From the NCBI GenBank assembly GCA_030682595.1, contig JAUXNZ010000061.1, forward strand, positions 1-13,823: DNA of 13,823 nucleotides, written 5' to 3'. Of the stretch, positions 6,659 to 12,845 are shown piece after piece. The translations under genes were made by a program, and so were the position numbers. The notes beneath the pieces are model-generated. The model saw only the letters and a list, made by a program, of their open reading frames with translations, had not been told where the DNA came from and searched no databases. Position 1 is the stretch's first letter. Each line of letters begins with the position of its first letter. This DNA comes from Rhodocyclaceae bacterium. Its GTDB lineage: Bacteria > Pseudomonadota > Gammaproteobacteria > Burkholderiales > Rhodocyclaceae.

Positions 6659-7438
6659 TTACCGGTTACCCGTTTCCCGCGCCTTCCGTTCCCGCTCCAC
6701 CTTGATGATGTAACGCTGGATCAGGGTCGTCATCGGGCCGGGTAGTTTGACGAATTCGCAACCGGCGCGGCGGATGCGCGCACCGCTTCTCAGGGTGATC
6801 TCGAACAGACTTTTCACCTTGAGCGTGCCGGTGACCAGGCCGACTTCGGGCAATGCCAGCTGGCAATCGGGAAACACGCTATCGGTGCCAAACGGGATGC
6901 CCTCGGCTGGCGCCGAAATTCCCAGGCCGCCGCCGCTGATGTCGAAGACGTGGGCCTCATGGCCATGCAGGCTGCCGTCGGGCAGGGGAATCGTCACCAT
7001 GCAGGTGAGCGGCCGGGCGATCGGCGTGGTCAGGCGATAGTATTCGCGGCGCTGCAGGCGCAGGACTTCGGCGGGCAACGCGGCGCGGAAGGCGGGGCGC
7101 CCATCCAGTTCCACCTGGGTGAAGCCGCGCAGGATGAACTGCACCCGCACCTTTTCCAGTGTGGTCACGCAAAAAAGTCTCTTGGCCTGCAAGGCCTTGT
7201 GGTTCATCTCGCTGCTGGGGCCGAAATCGAAGACGAGATGGTCGTCCGCCACCGCCGCCAGCGCGGTGATCAGCATGTCGCTGCCTTCATTGAAAAAGGC
7301 CGTGATCTGCGAAACGTGACTATACAAACCGCGCATCACCACCAGGATTTCCGCCGGCGTGCGCAGCATGAACTGGTCGTATTCGCCGCCTTCAAGAATG
7401 GTGGGCGACTTGGGCGCGGGAGTGGTGGTGTTGTCCAT
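6659..7438 (-). CDS. ycgR: YcgR-type flagellar brake, PilZ domain protein
   Basis: A c-di-GMP receptor that slows or biases the flagellar motor when c-di-GMP is high. With the ATG at 7438 the protein has 259 residues: an N-terminal YcgR domain (about 20-125) and a C-terminal PilZ domain (about 127-245). Both c-di-GMP binding motifs are intact: RxxxR as R131-EYY-R135 and D/NxSxxG as D166-x-S168-xx-G171. A TTG at 7453 would add five residues; neither start has a clear ribosome binding site. The gene follows the FlhB-like gene on the minus strand with a 74-base gap holding no obvious promoter. Its 3' end meets relE tail to tail. Confidence 0.9.
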   Translation of the reverse strand: MDNTTTPAPKSPTILEGGEYDQFMLRTPAEILVVMRGLYSHVSQITAFFNEGSDMLITALAAVADDHLVFDFGPSSEMNHKALQAKRLFCVTTLEKVRVQFILRGFTQVELDGRPAFRAALPAEVLRLQRREYYRLTTPIARPLTCMVTIPLPDGSLHGHEAHVFDISGGGLGISAPAEGIPFGTDSVFPDCQLALPEVGLVTGTLKVKSLFEITLRSGARIRRAGCEFVKLPGPMTTLIQRYIIKVERERKARETGNR

Positions 7439-7512
7439 GGTGGCGTTTGACAAGCGCAGATTCTATTCCACCGCCGTACCGCCATTCAACGAAACATGTG
7501 TTGGAAATGAGC

Positions 7513-7857
7513 TCACCCCGAAAAACTCGCTCCGCTCGTTTCTCCCCTCAAGGGGCTAGAAACACTCGGGGCGGCCCTTCGTGTTTCTTGAGCGGTGTTT
7601 CCGTCCCCCTGCTCCATTCGATATAGCCAGGCCAGCAACTCGGCGACGGCGATATACAGGGCCGGGGGGATGTGATCATCCAGATCGACCTGCGAAAGCA
7701 GCGTCACCAACTCGGGCGACTCATGCACAAACACGCCATGCTCCTTGGCGCGCGCGATGATCTCCTGGGCGACCAACCCGCGCCCCTTGGCGACCACCTG
7801 CGGCGCGGCATCACCCGGCGCGTATTTCAGCGCCACGGCCAGTGAGCGTTCTTTCAC
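7513..7857 (-). CDS. Small FlhB C-terminal-like export protein (FhlX/FlhB2 type)
   Basis: A 114-residue homologue of the cytoplasmic domain of FlhB, the export-specificity switch. Similar short proteins are commonly encoded beside fliK. Residues 5-75 align with that domain: LAVALKYAPGDAAPQVVAKGRGLVAQEIIARAKEHG and then ESPELVTLL, IPPALYIAVAELLAWLYRM. The self-cleaving NPTH motif of full-length FlhB is absent, as usual in this group. The start is a GTG overlapping the fliK stop by four bases (GTGA). The final 28 or so residues (after MEQGDGN) are not family-like and are encoded by a hairpin-rich stretch (see 7538-7588), probably a later extension. Its likely role is a partner or modulator of hook-to-filament switching, by inference. 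Confidence 0.82.
   Translation of the reverse strand: MKERSLAVALKYAPGDAAPQVVAKGRGLVAQEIIARAKEHGVFVHESPELVTLLSQVDLDDHIPPALYIAVAELLAWLYRMEQGDGNTAQETRRAAPSVSSPLRGETSGASFSG
7538..7588. repeat. Two overlapping hairpins at the 3' end of the FlhB-like gene
   Basis: Hairpin 1 is GTTTCT-CCCCT (7538-7548), loop CA, AGGGG (7551-7555), a CT bulge, then AGAAAC (7558-7563). Hairpin 2 is AGAAACAC (7558-7565) with GTGTTTCT (7581-7588) around a 15-base loop. They share AGAAAC, so they cannot form together. Both are within the coding end of the FlhB-like gene; no T run follows, so they are not a classical terminator. Confidence 0.6.
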
Positions 7858-8981
7858 CGCTTTTCTGCCCGCGTTTCTGCCCGGCCCACACTGAAGCCCG
7901 TGAGCGGCACGCCCGCCGTGGCGAGCGCCTCCGCCAGTTGCCGCGCGCCGCCTTGCAGGTTGGCGGCGCTGGCGTCACTGGGCGTGGCGAGCGTCACGCG
8001 CACGCCGTCGGCCGTCAGTTGCAAGGTGGCATCCACCAGTCCGAGACGCGGCATGGTCAGCGACAACGCGGTGCGCCAGTTCGACTTCTCTTCATCGTCA
8101 CCCGTGGGCTGGCGTTCGTCCTCCCAGGCGATTTCCCAATCCATCGTCTGCCGCGGCCAGACCTCGCCCTGCCAGACCATGCGCTGCGTGGCGACGGTTT
8201 CAAGCTGCTGCTGCACCAGCGGGCGAATTTCTTCCGGCATCTGGCGCGCCAGGGTGGCTGACTGGATGGCTGACTGGATGGCTGACTGAGCGGCCGGGTT
8301 TGTTGTTGATCCGGCTGGCGCCGTCCCGCCAGCGCCGACTTTTGCGCCGTCCCCCGTGCTCGCGGCGAGCAGAAAAGCGCCGGGTGCCGAGCGCTGTCCC
8401 TGGGGTTCCTGCAGCAACCGGGAAAGCGACAGTTTGCCCGTCACCCATTGCGCCTGATGCGCCTCGTAGAACAGCCCGCTTTGCGCTACCGACCGGGCCA
8501 GGGCGGGCGCCAACTGGGCGGCGGCAGCGCCAGAGCGGGGCGGTTCCGTCAGGAGCGGCTGGTTGCGGTTCAGCTGCGCCGGTGGCGCGCGCTCGCCTTC
8601 GGCCGGCAGCAACTGCCCGATCATGCGCGCGGCCGGGCTGAAACGGGCAAACGGGTAGGGCGCCGCCTTGCCATCGGCTGTTGTACTCCCGTCGGCCGCC
8701 TTGGCGATAATTACTTTGCCCGAGCGATCGACAACCACCAGTTCGAGCAAATCGCCCGACTTGGCGCCCGCCGCCAGTTGCAAGGTCAGTTGCTGGCCGG
8801 CGACCAGTGCCCGGTAGGTATTGTTGGGGAGCGCTTCCTGGATCTGCGCGAAAAAAGTCTGACCCTGACGCAGTTCTGGCAGCCTGGACGGAATGTCACG
8901 CGGCGGCGTGATCGGCTGCAGCAGGTTCGCTTCGGTCTGCATCCGCATGCGGATGCCGACATCAGGAGGGATTAGCGCCAT
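7854..8981 (-). CDS. fliK: Flagellar hook-length control protein FliK
   Basis: FliK measures hook length and triggers the FlhB export switch. The 375-residue protein has a variable, Ala/Pro/Gln-rich N-terminal ruler region and a conserved C-terminal Flg_hook domain (about 254-366): MVWQGEVWPRQTMDWEI, RTALSLTMPRLGLVDATL, and LATAGVPLTGFSV. ATG 8981 is chosen; no strong ribosome binding site is seen. Residues 212-223 derive from a REP-like element and residues 232-242 from a 12-base tandem repeat, both in the linker before the conserved domain. The gene lies 18 bases after the stop of a RelE/ParE toxin, so it may now depend on the TA promoter or on read-through from fliDST. The stop overlaps the next gene by four bases. 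Confidence 0.92.
   Translation of the reverse strand: MALIPPDVGIRMRMQTEANLLQPITPPRDIPSRLPELRQGQTFFAQIQEALPNNTYRALVAGQQLTLQLAAGAKSGDLLELVVVDRSGKVIIAKAADGSTTADGKAAPYPFARFSPAARMIGQLLPAEGERAPPAQLNRNQPLLTEPPRSGAAAAQLAPALARSVAQSGLFYEAHQAQWVTGKLSLSRLLQEPQGQRSAPGAFLLAASTGDGAKVGAGGTAPAGSTTNPAAQSAIQSAIQSATLARQMPEEIRPLVQQQLETVATQRMVWQGEVWPRQTMDWEIAWEDERQPTGDDEEKSNWRTALSLTMPRLGLVDATLQLTADGVRVTLATPSDASAANLQGGARQLAEALATAGVPLTGFSVGRAETRAEKR
8255..8290. repeat. 12-base in-frame tandem repeat in fliK
   Basis: The unit TGGCTGACTGGA occurs twice exactly (8255-8266, 8267-8278) and a third time with the last two bases swapped (8279-8290). It encodes repeated Q-S-A-I in FliK (AQSAIQSAIQSA). Unit gain or loss would keep the frame and change linker length by four residues. 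Confidence 0.8.
8311..8346. repeat. REP-like element, copy B, inside fliK
   Basis: Matches 5477-5512 at 34 of 36 positions. Here the stem is perfect: GCTGGCG (8314-8320), loop CCGTCC, CGCCAGC (8327-8333). On the minus strand it begins with AAAAGTCG before the hairpin, like the short tetranucleotide head preceding REP hairpins. It is read in frame in fliK as AKVGAGGTAPAG. Confidence 0.65.
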
Positions 8982-8999
8982 GGGGTTTCAGTCACGCCA

Positions 9000-9278
9000 T
9001 TAATCATCCAGCCGCTTCAGGTCACGATAGAAATTCTCGTGCGGGCCGAAAGTCAGCAGTTTGATGCTTTCCGCATCAATTACGCGGTAAGCCAGCAGGC
9101 AAAGCTGATTGGACAATCTGAATTTGAAGACACGCACGCCGACAAGATCGCCCAGCTTCGCTTCCCCGATGGTGGGATCGGTGCTGATGGCACGCACTGC
9201 GGCGTCAAGGTCACTCTTCTGTGGCCGATGCAGCTTTTTGGTCGCGCGCACAAACGAGGGCGTGACAAGCAAGCGCAT
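9000..9278 (-). CDS. RelE/ParE-family toxin
   Basis: A 92-residue toxin of the RelE/ParE fold, partner of the upstream ParD-like antitoxin. Typical features are LLVTPSFVRATKKL at the start, the central LGDLVGVRVFKFRLSNQLCLLAYRV strand region, and the GPHENFYRDLKR ending (78-89) common in this branch. Whether it cuts mRNA or targets gyrase cannot be told from sequence alone; the classic RelE catalytic set seen in the pair at 6374 is not evident. It overlaps the antitoxin stop by one base (TGATG). It lies between fliT and fliK on the same strand as both, with fliK starting 18 bases after its stop. Confidence 0.85.
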   Translation of the reverse strand: MRLLVTPSFVRATKKLHRPQKSDLDAAVRAISTDPTIGEAKLGDLVGVRVFKFRLSNQLCLLAYRVIDAESIKLLTFGPHENFYRDLKRLDD

Positions 9279-9487
9279 CAGTTGAACTCGTACTCGCCGA
9301 CGACATCTTCCTGGTCGGCAACCAGAATCTCGCGGATCATGGCGAAAGGCAGGTCAGGGTTTTCCTCGGCGATTTTGCCAATCTTCGACCAGTACTCGAT
9401 CTGCTTGGGCACCGAGCGATGCTGGATGTGCGCGCAGCGCCTGGCCTGGTCGACCAGGCCTTCTGACAGTTTTACATTGATGGACAT
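9278..9487 (-). CDS. ParD-like antitoxin
   Basis: A 69-residue antitoxin resembling the ParD_like family: a short ribbon-helix-helix-type start (MSINVKLSEGLVDQARRCA) followed by HRSVPKQIEYWSKIGKIAEENPDL, the characteristic RS-x-x-x-QIE-x-W segment. The acidic tail (ADQEDVVGEYEF) would contact the toxin. A strong AGGAGG ribosome binding site lies at 9493-9498, six bases upstream of the ATG, one of the best in the window. It is first in a two-gene operon with the toxin and probably represses its own promoter at 9511-9544. Confidence 0.82.
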   Translation of the reverse strand: MSINVKLSEGLVDQARRCAHIQHRSVPKQIEYWSKIGKIAEENPDLPFAMIREILVADQEDVVGEYEFN

Positions 9488-9510
9488 AGTAGCCTCCTCG
9501 AAAAAGGCAC

Positions 9511-9544
9511 ATTTTAGTCCGAAAGATTGCGAAAGGTAACCTTT
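9511..9544 (-). promoter_or_regulatory. Promoter and operator-like palindrome of the ParD-like TA pair
   Basis: A -10 box TAAAAT (9516 to 9511) precedes the antitoxin ATG by about 24 bases. The matching -35 (TTACCT) is weak and is overlapped by the perfect palindrome AAAGGT-A-ACCTTT (9532-9544). This is the expected geometry for autorepression of a TA operon. The rest of the 86-base gap to fliT holds nothing else clear. Confidence 0.5.
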
Positions 9545-9573
9545 TGGATAATTATGGTCCGGCCGGTTAAGGG

Positions 9574-9918
9574 TTAGCTACCCGCGCCGTAAGCCCGGTC
9601 GATCTGGCGTTTCTTCACGTCGCCGGAGAGGAAGCGCCGCACCTGCTCCATCCAGGGTTCGGTATGGCGACGCACCTCGGCGTCGTCCTTGAGGATGCGC
9701 TGGATCATGGCGCGCTTTTTCTCCGCGTTGCGCGGATCGATGTTGCCGTCCTCGGCTTCCTTCATCATGGTATCGCGCAGATCAGCCACCGCGCGCTCCA
9801 GATCGATCAGGCGATCCCAGTCATTGGCGCGGGCCGCTTCCACCATGCGGGAGGACAGGGCGCACATCTGTTCGTAGATCTCGATCTGGGCAGGCATCAG
9901 CAGCATGCTAAGCGTCAC
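9574..9918 (-). CDS. fliT: Flagellar chaperone FliT
   Basis: FliT is the export chaperone of the cap protein FliD and in enterics also restrains FlhDC. This small, mostly helical protein of 114 residues (IEIYEQMCALSSRMVEAARANDWDRLIDLERAVADLR) fits FliT in composition and, above all, in position directly after fliS. FliT is poorly conserved, so much of the call rests on the fliD-fliS-fliT order. A GTG start at 9918 is preferred: it overlaps the fliS stop (GTGA) and has AGAAGG six bases upstream. The ATG at 9906 would give a protein four residues shorter. Confidence 0.8.
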   Translation of the reverse strand: MTLSMLLMPAQIEIYEQMCALSSRMVEAARANDWDRLIDLERAVADLRDTMMKEAEDGNIDPRNAEKKRAMIQRILKDDAEVRRHTEPWMEQVRRFLSGDVKKRQIDRAYGAGS

Positions 9919-10340
9919 GCCGCCCTTCTGCTGTCGGAAACAACGGCCGGATCGCGGGCTATTTCCTCCCAGGCGCCGCGCAGTTCGCGGAGCAGGCCGG
10001 AAACTTCCTCGATGATCTTTTTATCGTTCTTGAGATTGGCTGAAAGCAGGCGGGCGGCCATGTAGTCATACAGCGCCGCGAGCTTCTCGGACAGCCCGGA
10101 ACTGTCGTTTGAACTGAGGCTGACCTTGAGACCGTTGATGATGATGTCGATGGCCTTGGAGATGGCCTGACCCTTTTCGGCGATCAAATTCTGCTGCATG
10201 GCGTGGCTGGCTGTGCCGAGCGCCATCAAGGCGCCATCGAAGAGCATCAGAATCAGCTTGTGCGGGTTGGCGGTGGGGACTCCTGTTTCGACGCCGATTT
10301 TGGTGTAGGCGGAGGATGGGTTGTGCATCGAGCCGAACAT
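9915..10340 (-). CDS. fliS: Flagellin export chaperone FliS
   Basis: FliS binds the C-terminus of flagellin, blocks early polymerisation and delivers it to the export gate. The 141-residue protein begins MFGSMHNPSSAYTKIGVETGV, continues NPHKLILMLFDGALMAL and includes AISKAIDIIINGLKVSL and LYDYMAARLLSANLKND, all typical of the FliS four-helix fold. Two ATGs compete, at 10346 and 10340. GAGG at the end of the fliD gap stands eight bases from the ATG at 10340 but only two from 10346, and FliS proteins usually start MFGSM, so 10340 is preferred. fliT overlaps its stop. Confidence 0.95.
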   Translation of the reverse strand: MFGSMHNPSSAYTKIGVETGVPTANPHKLILMLFDGALMALGTASHAMQQNLIAEKGQAISKAIDIIINGLKVSLSSNDSSGLSEKLAALYDYMAARLLSANLKNDKKIIEEVSGLLRELRGAWEEIARDPAVVSDSRRAA

Positions 10341-10358
10341 GGTCATATCCTCAAACGG

Positions 10359-11753
10359 TTAGCGGTTGTTGTTGCTGGCGCCGGGCAGGTTGGCGAGTTG
10401 TTGGGTGAGGTAATTCGAGGTCTGGTTCATGCTGGCGACGAGAACATCGAGTGCCGAGAATTGCGCGCGGTAGCGTTTTTCCACCTGAGCCAGGCGAACC
10501 TGCATGATCTCGCCGCGTTTTCTGATGTCCTTGATTGTTGTATTGATGCCATCGGTGCGGTTGGCGATCAGGCCGGTGGTGCCGATAACGTTCTCAAGCG
10601 CCTCGTTGAAGCGTACCGCGATGCCCTTGGTGCTGTCCGTGGTCGAGCCAAACAGGGCGGCCAGATCGATATCCCGGTTTTCCAGGGCTTTCTGCAGCTT
10701 GCCGGCATTGGTGCTCAACTTGCCGTCTTTTTGAACCTCAATGCCGATGTCGGAAAGCCGGCTGACGCCACCGGCCACGCCACTGATTGTGGCGCCGAGC
10801 AGGCTGCTCAGTTGTGACTGGATGCCACGTGCCGTACTGTCCCCGGTCAGCACCGAGGCTTTTTTATTCGCCACGTCGTAGGCGGTAAGGCTCTTGAGTT
10901 GGCTGGCCGCGTCGTTGTAAGCCCTGACGAAGGCGGCGATCGCCGCATTGGCAGACGCAGTGTCTTGCGCCACGGTTATTGTTGCCGTCCCGGCTTCCTT
11001 CTCCAGTTTCAGCGTCACCCCGTCGATGGCATCCGTGATGGTATTGCTCGAGCGGGTCAATAAAACGTTGTTGACCTTGAATGTGGCGTCGTCCGGCGGC
11101 TGCACGTTTTCCATGAAAGTGCCGTCTTCATCGGTCGCCAGGCCGCTGAGCGGATGGGCGCCGCCACTGCCGCTGTCGGCGACTGTCACCGTGATTTCGC
11201 CCGCGCTGCCCGTCGTGTTCGAGGTCAATACCAGCCGGTTGGTCGTACCGGTATTGACAATCGTGGCGGTCACGCCGGCATTCGCATCGTTGATGGCTTG
11301 ACGGACGCCGGCCAGGGAATTGTTGTTGGCGTCAATGACGATGTCTTTGCTGGTGGTGCCGACCTTGATCGTCAGCGTGCCGGTGTTGAAAGTAGCGGTG
11401 TTGTCCGCATAGGGTGTCTGGGAGGCGATGGCGTGCTTTTTCGCCAGCGTTATGGTCTCGATGTTATAGGACCCGGCTGCCGCAGTGTTGAGTGCGGAGG
11501 CCGTCACTGCCAGCGACTCGGAGGAGACCGCCGATTTTCCCGTGAACGTGCTGCCCGTCATCAAGGTCCTGGCGGCCATCTGCAAAGACGCCAGCGCCCC
11601 TTTCAGCGAGCCGTAAGCCGACAGTTTGGCCTGCTGGCCCGCCTCCTTGGTCGCCAGCGCGGTCAACGGCTGGCTTTCGACACGCATCAGGCTGCTAACG
11701 ATGCCGTTGATGTCGAGGCCGGAACCGAGTCCCGGAGATGAAATGACTGCCAT
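10359..11753 (-). CDS. fliD: Flagellar filament capping protein FliD (HAP2)
   Basis: FliD forms the cap at the filament tip and folds flagellin subunits into place; it is secreted and also acts as an adhesin in some species. The 464-residue protein has a conserved N-terminal coiled-coil segment (SSPGLGSGLDINGIVSSLMRVE, then AKLSAYGSLKGALASL). The central Ser/Thr/Ala-rich globular domains are variable, and the conserved C-terminus has RGEIMQVRLAQVEKRYRAQFSALDVLVASMNQTSNYLTQQLANL. No signal peptide is present, as expected for type III export. Length is normal. AAGG lies about nine bases upstream of the ATG. It begins a fliD-fliS-fliT run and is separated from flaG by TA genes. Confidence 0.95.
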   Translation of the reverse strand: MAVISSPGLGSGLDINGIVSSLMRVESQPLTALATKEAGQQAKLSAYGSLKGALASLQMAARTLMTGSTFTGKSAVSSESLAVTASALNTAAAGSYNIETITLAKKHAIASQTPYADNTATFNTGTLTIKVGTTSKDIVIDANNNSLAGVRQAINDANAGVTATIVNTGTTNRLVLTSNTTGSAGEITVTVADSGSGGAHPLSGLATDEDGTFMENVQPPDDATFKVNNVLLTRSSNTITDAIDGVTLKLEKEAGTATITVAQDTASANAAIAAFVRAYNDAASQLKSLTAYDVANKKASVLTGDSTARGIQSQLSSLLGATISGVAGGVSRLSDIGIEVQKDGKLSTNAGKLQKALENRDIDLAALFGSTTDSTKGIAVRFNEALENVIGTTGLIANRTDGINTTIKDIRKRGEIMQVRLAQVEKRYRAQFSALDVLVASMNQTSNYLTQQLANLPGASNNNR

Positions 11754-11778
11754 GTCGTGTGCCCTTGTTCAGTGGATC

Positions 11779-12069
11779 TTATAACGGTCCATGAGTGCGT
11801 TTCCTTGAGGCTCGGAATCCGTGGACAAGAAAATCGATTGTGCCAGCAATCTCATCCCGCCTGGCGGCGAGCGACCCCACCGGGTGTTTGAGAATCCGCT
11901 CTGGCACCGCGGCCATCCTGGCGGTTTCCGGCAGGCACTCAATATCCTGCGGCACCAGGCGCACGGCGGGCTTTCCGGCACGGGCGATCAGCACCTCTTC
12001 GCCGTCAAGCGCAGCCTGAACCAATTGGAATAGATGGGTCTTGGCTTCGTAAAGGTTGTATTGGTGCAT
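11779..12069 (-). CDS. Orphan Phd/VapB-type antitoxin with an atypical tail
   Basis: A 96-residue protein whose first 42 residues are a clear Phd/VapB antitoxin fold (NLYEAKTHLFQLVQAALDGEEVLIARAGKPAVRLVPQD), much like the VapB at 12503. The tail is not family-like: it lacks the usual KG-x-I...DDFDAPLP segment and ends in basic FRASRKRTHGPL, which is read from the fliD upstream region. This suggests a gene truncated at its 3' end and fused to flanking DNA. No toxin gene follows; fliD is next, 25 bases away. AGGGG seven bases before the ATG is a plausible ribosome binding site. A (CCAA)4 tract lies just upstream. It may cross-act on the neighbouring VapC or be decaying. Confidence 0.7.
   Translation of the reverse strand: MHQYNLYEAKTHLFQLVQAALDGEEVLIARAGKPAVRLVPQDIECLPETARMAAVPERILKHPVGSLAARRDEIAGTIDFLVHGFRASRKRTHGPL
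11781..11808 (-). promoter_or_regulatory. Candidate sigma-28 promoter of fliD
   Basis: On the minus strand TCAAGGAA, 12 bases, then ACCGTTAT resembles the FliA consensus (TCAAGTTT, GCCGATAA). It would start transcription about 21 bases before the fliD ATG. It overlaps the last codons of the orphan antitoxin. The -10 match is only 5 of 8. Confidence 0.35.
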
Positions 12070-12082
12070 GACGGCCCCTGCA

Positions 12083-12098
12083 TTGGTTGGTTGGTTGG
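12083..12098. repeat. (TTGG)4 tetranucleotide tract
   Basis: Four exact TTGG units on the plus strand ((CCAA)4 on the minus) lie 13 bases upstream of the orphan antitoxin ATG, in the 50-base gap after vapC. Copy-number change would alter spacing between any promoter and the gene, not the reading frame. Confidence 0.75.
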
Positions 12099-12119
12099 TC
12101 TGACCCCGGTTTTCGATAT

Positions 12120-12506
12120 TTAAACGGTGCGGATCAGGCCGCCGTAAGCCGCGAGGTGAGCATCGGCAGTCAGCAGCACGAGGGGTTCCACCATTGACTG
12201 CGCGACCAGCAGGCGGTCGAACGGATCCTTGTGCCCGTTCAGGAGTGGCAGCCTGCTTACCTGAACCGCGTGGGACGCCCTCACGGGCAGTTCGTAAAAG
12301 CCGCTCTCCTGGATTGCACATGCCATGGCTTCAACATCGGCATCGATCTTTCCTGTAACAGCCTTGATCGAGATTTCCCAAAGTGAAGCGACAGACACAA
12401 AAACCTCCGCTGCATTTTCAATTTGCGTTCTTGCGGTCTGGTTCAGTTTGGGGCTATCGCTTACCACCCACAGGAATACGTGGGTATCCAGCAGGATGCG
12501 CATCAT
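12120..12506 (-). CDS. vapC: VapC-type PIN-domain toxin
   Basis: PIN-domain ribonuclease toxin of 128 residues, acting on RNA (tRNA or rRNA in characterised VapC). The acidic metal-binding residues are visible: D7 in LLDTHVFLW, E44 in SLWEISIKAVTGKI, D97 in DPFDRLLVAQ and D115 in LLTADAHLAAYG. The length is normal and the frame intact, so it is probably active. The ATG overlaps the vapB stop by four bases (ATGA); a second ATG follows immediately and could be used instead. Its stop is 50 bases from the orphan antitoxin. Confidence 0.92.
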   Translation of the reverse strand: MMRILLDTHVFLWVVSDSPKLNQTARTQIENAAEVFVSVASLWEISIKAVTGKIDADVEAMACAIQESGFYELPVRASHAVQVSRLPLLNGHKDPFDRLLVAQSMVEPLVLLTADAHLAAYGGLIRTV

Positions 12507-12739
12507 CGCCCTTCGAAACCGGCTAACACTTCTTCGGGCAGGGGCGCGTCAAAGTCATCACTCACCCTGACCTTTCCCTTCAGCACGCCAAAACAGACCG
12601 GGCGCCTTTGCGGGGAAATGGAAGTGAGTCGGGCGACCGGCTTTCCGCCACGGGCGATTATGATGTCTTCCCCTGCCTCGGCCTTTTCGACATAGCGAGA
12701 GAACTGCGTTTTAGCTTCGTAAATATTCACTTGTTCCAT
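12503..12739 (-). CDS. vapB: VapB antitoxin, Phd/YefM fold
   Basis: A 78-residue antitoxin paired with VapC. The Phd fold is clear in VNIYEAKTQFSRYVEKAEAGEDIIIARGGKPVARL, and the toxin-binding tail has the family pattern LKGKVRVSDDFDAPLPEEVLAGFEGR. It would bind DNA at its own promoter and block VapC. AAGGGG eight bases before the ATG is the ribosome binding site. This tail is what the orphan antitoxin at 11779 lacks. Confidence 0.9.
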   Translation of the reverse strand: MEQVNIYEAKTQFSRYVEKAEAGEDIIIARGGKPVARLTSISPQRRPVCFGVLKGKVRVSDDFDAPLPEEVLAGFEGR

Positions 12740-12767
12740 CTTCGGCCCCTTGGACTTGATCAGACCT

Positions 12768-12795
12768 AGTCTAGTTGTTGCCTGGCGAATGTCAA
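12768..12795 (-). promoter_or_regulatory. vapBC promoter
   Basis: A consensus -35 TTGACA (12795 to 12790), a 16-base spacer and TAGACT as -10 (12773 to 12768). The start would be about 22 bases before the vapB ATG. Short palindromes, CTAGACTAG and AGAC-TAG-GTCT, overlap the -10 and are plausible VapBC operator sequence. Confidence 0.7.
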
Positions 12796-12813
12796 GAACC
12801 GTGGCGGAAATGG

Positions 12814-12838
12814 GGAAATGGTGTCTGACACCATTTCC
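12814..12838. repeat. Perfect 12-base-arm palindrome between vapB and hicB
   Basis: GGAAATGGTGTC and GACACCATTTCC flank a single T. It begins seven bases past the hicB stop. Read on the minus strand it is not followed by a T run, so it is not a standard intrinsic terminator and looks more like a dispersed palindromic repeat. A shorter relative, GGTC-T-GACC, lies at 12097-12105 on the other side of vapBC. Confidence 0.7.
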
Positions 12839-12845
12839 ACGCTAT

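Noticed and set aside
11769..11981. Second minus-strand frame overlapping the orphan antitoxin tail
   Set aside because: Checked as a possible frameshifted antitoxin C-terminus; apart from a faint KPPGW it does not restore the family pattern.
12814..12838. Terminator for hicAB
   Set aside because: Strong palindrome but no T run on the minus strand, and a one-base centre gives a poor RNA loop.
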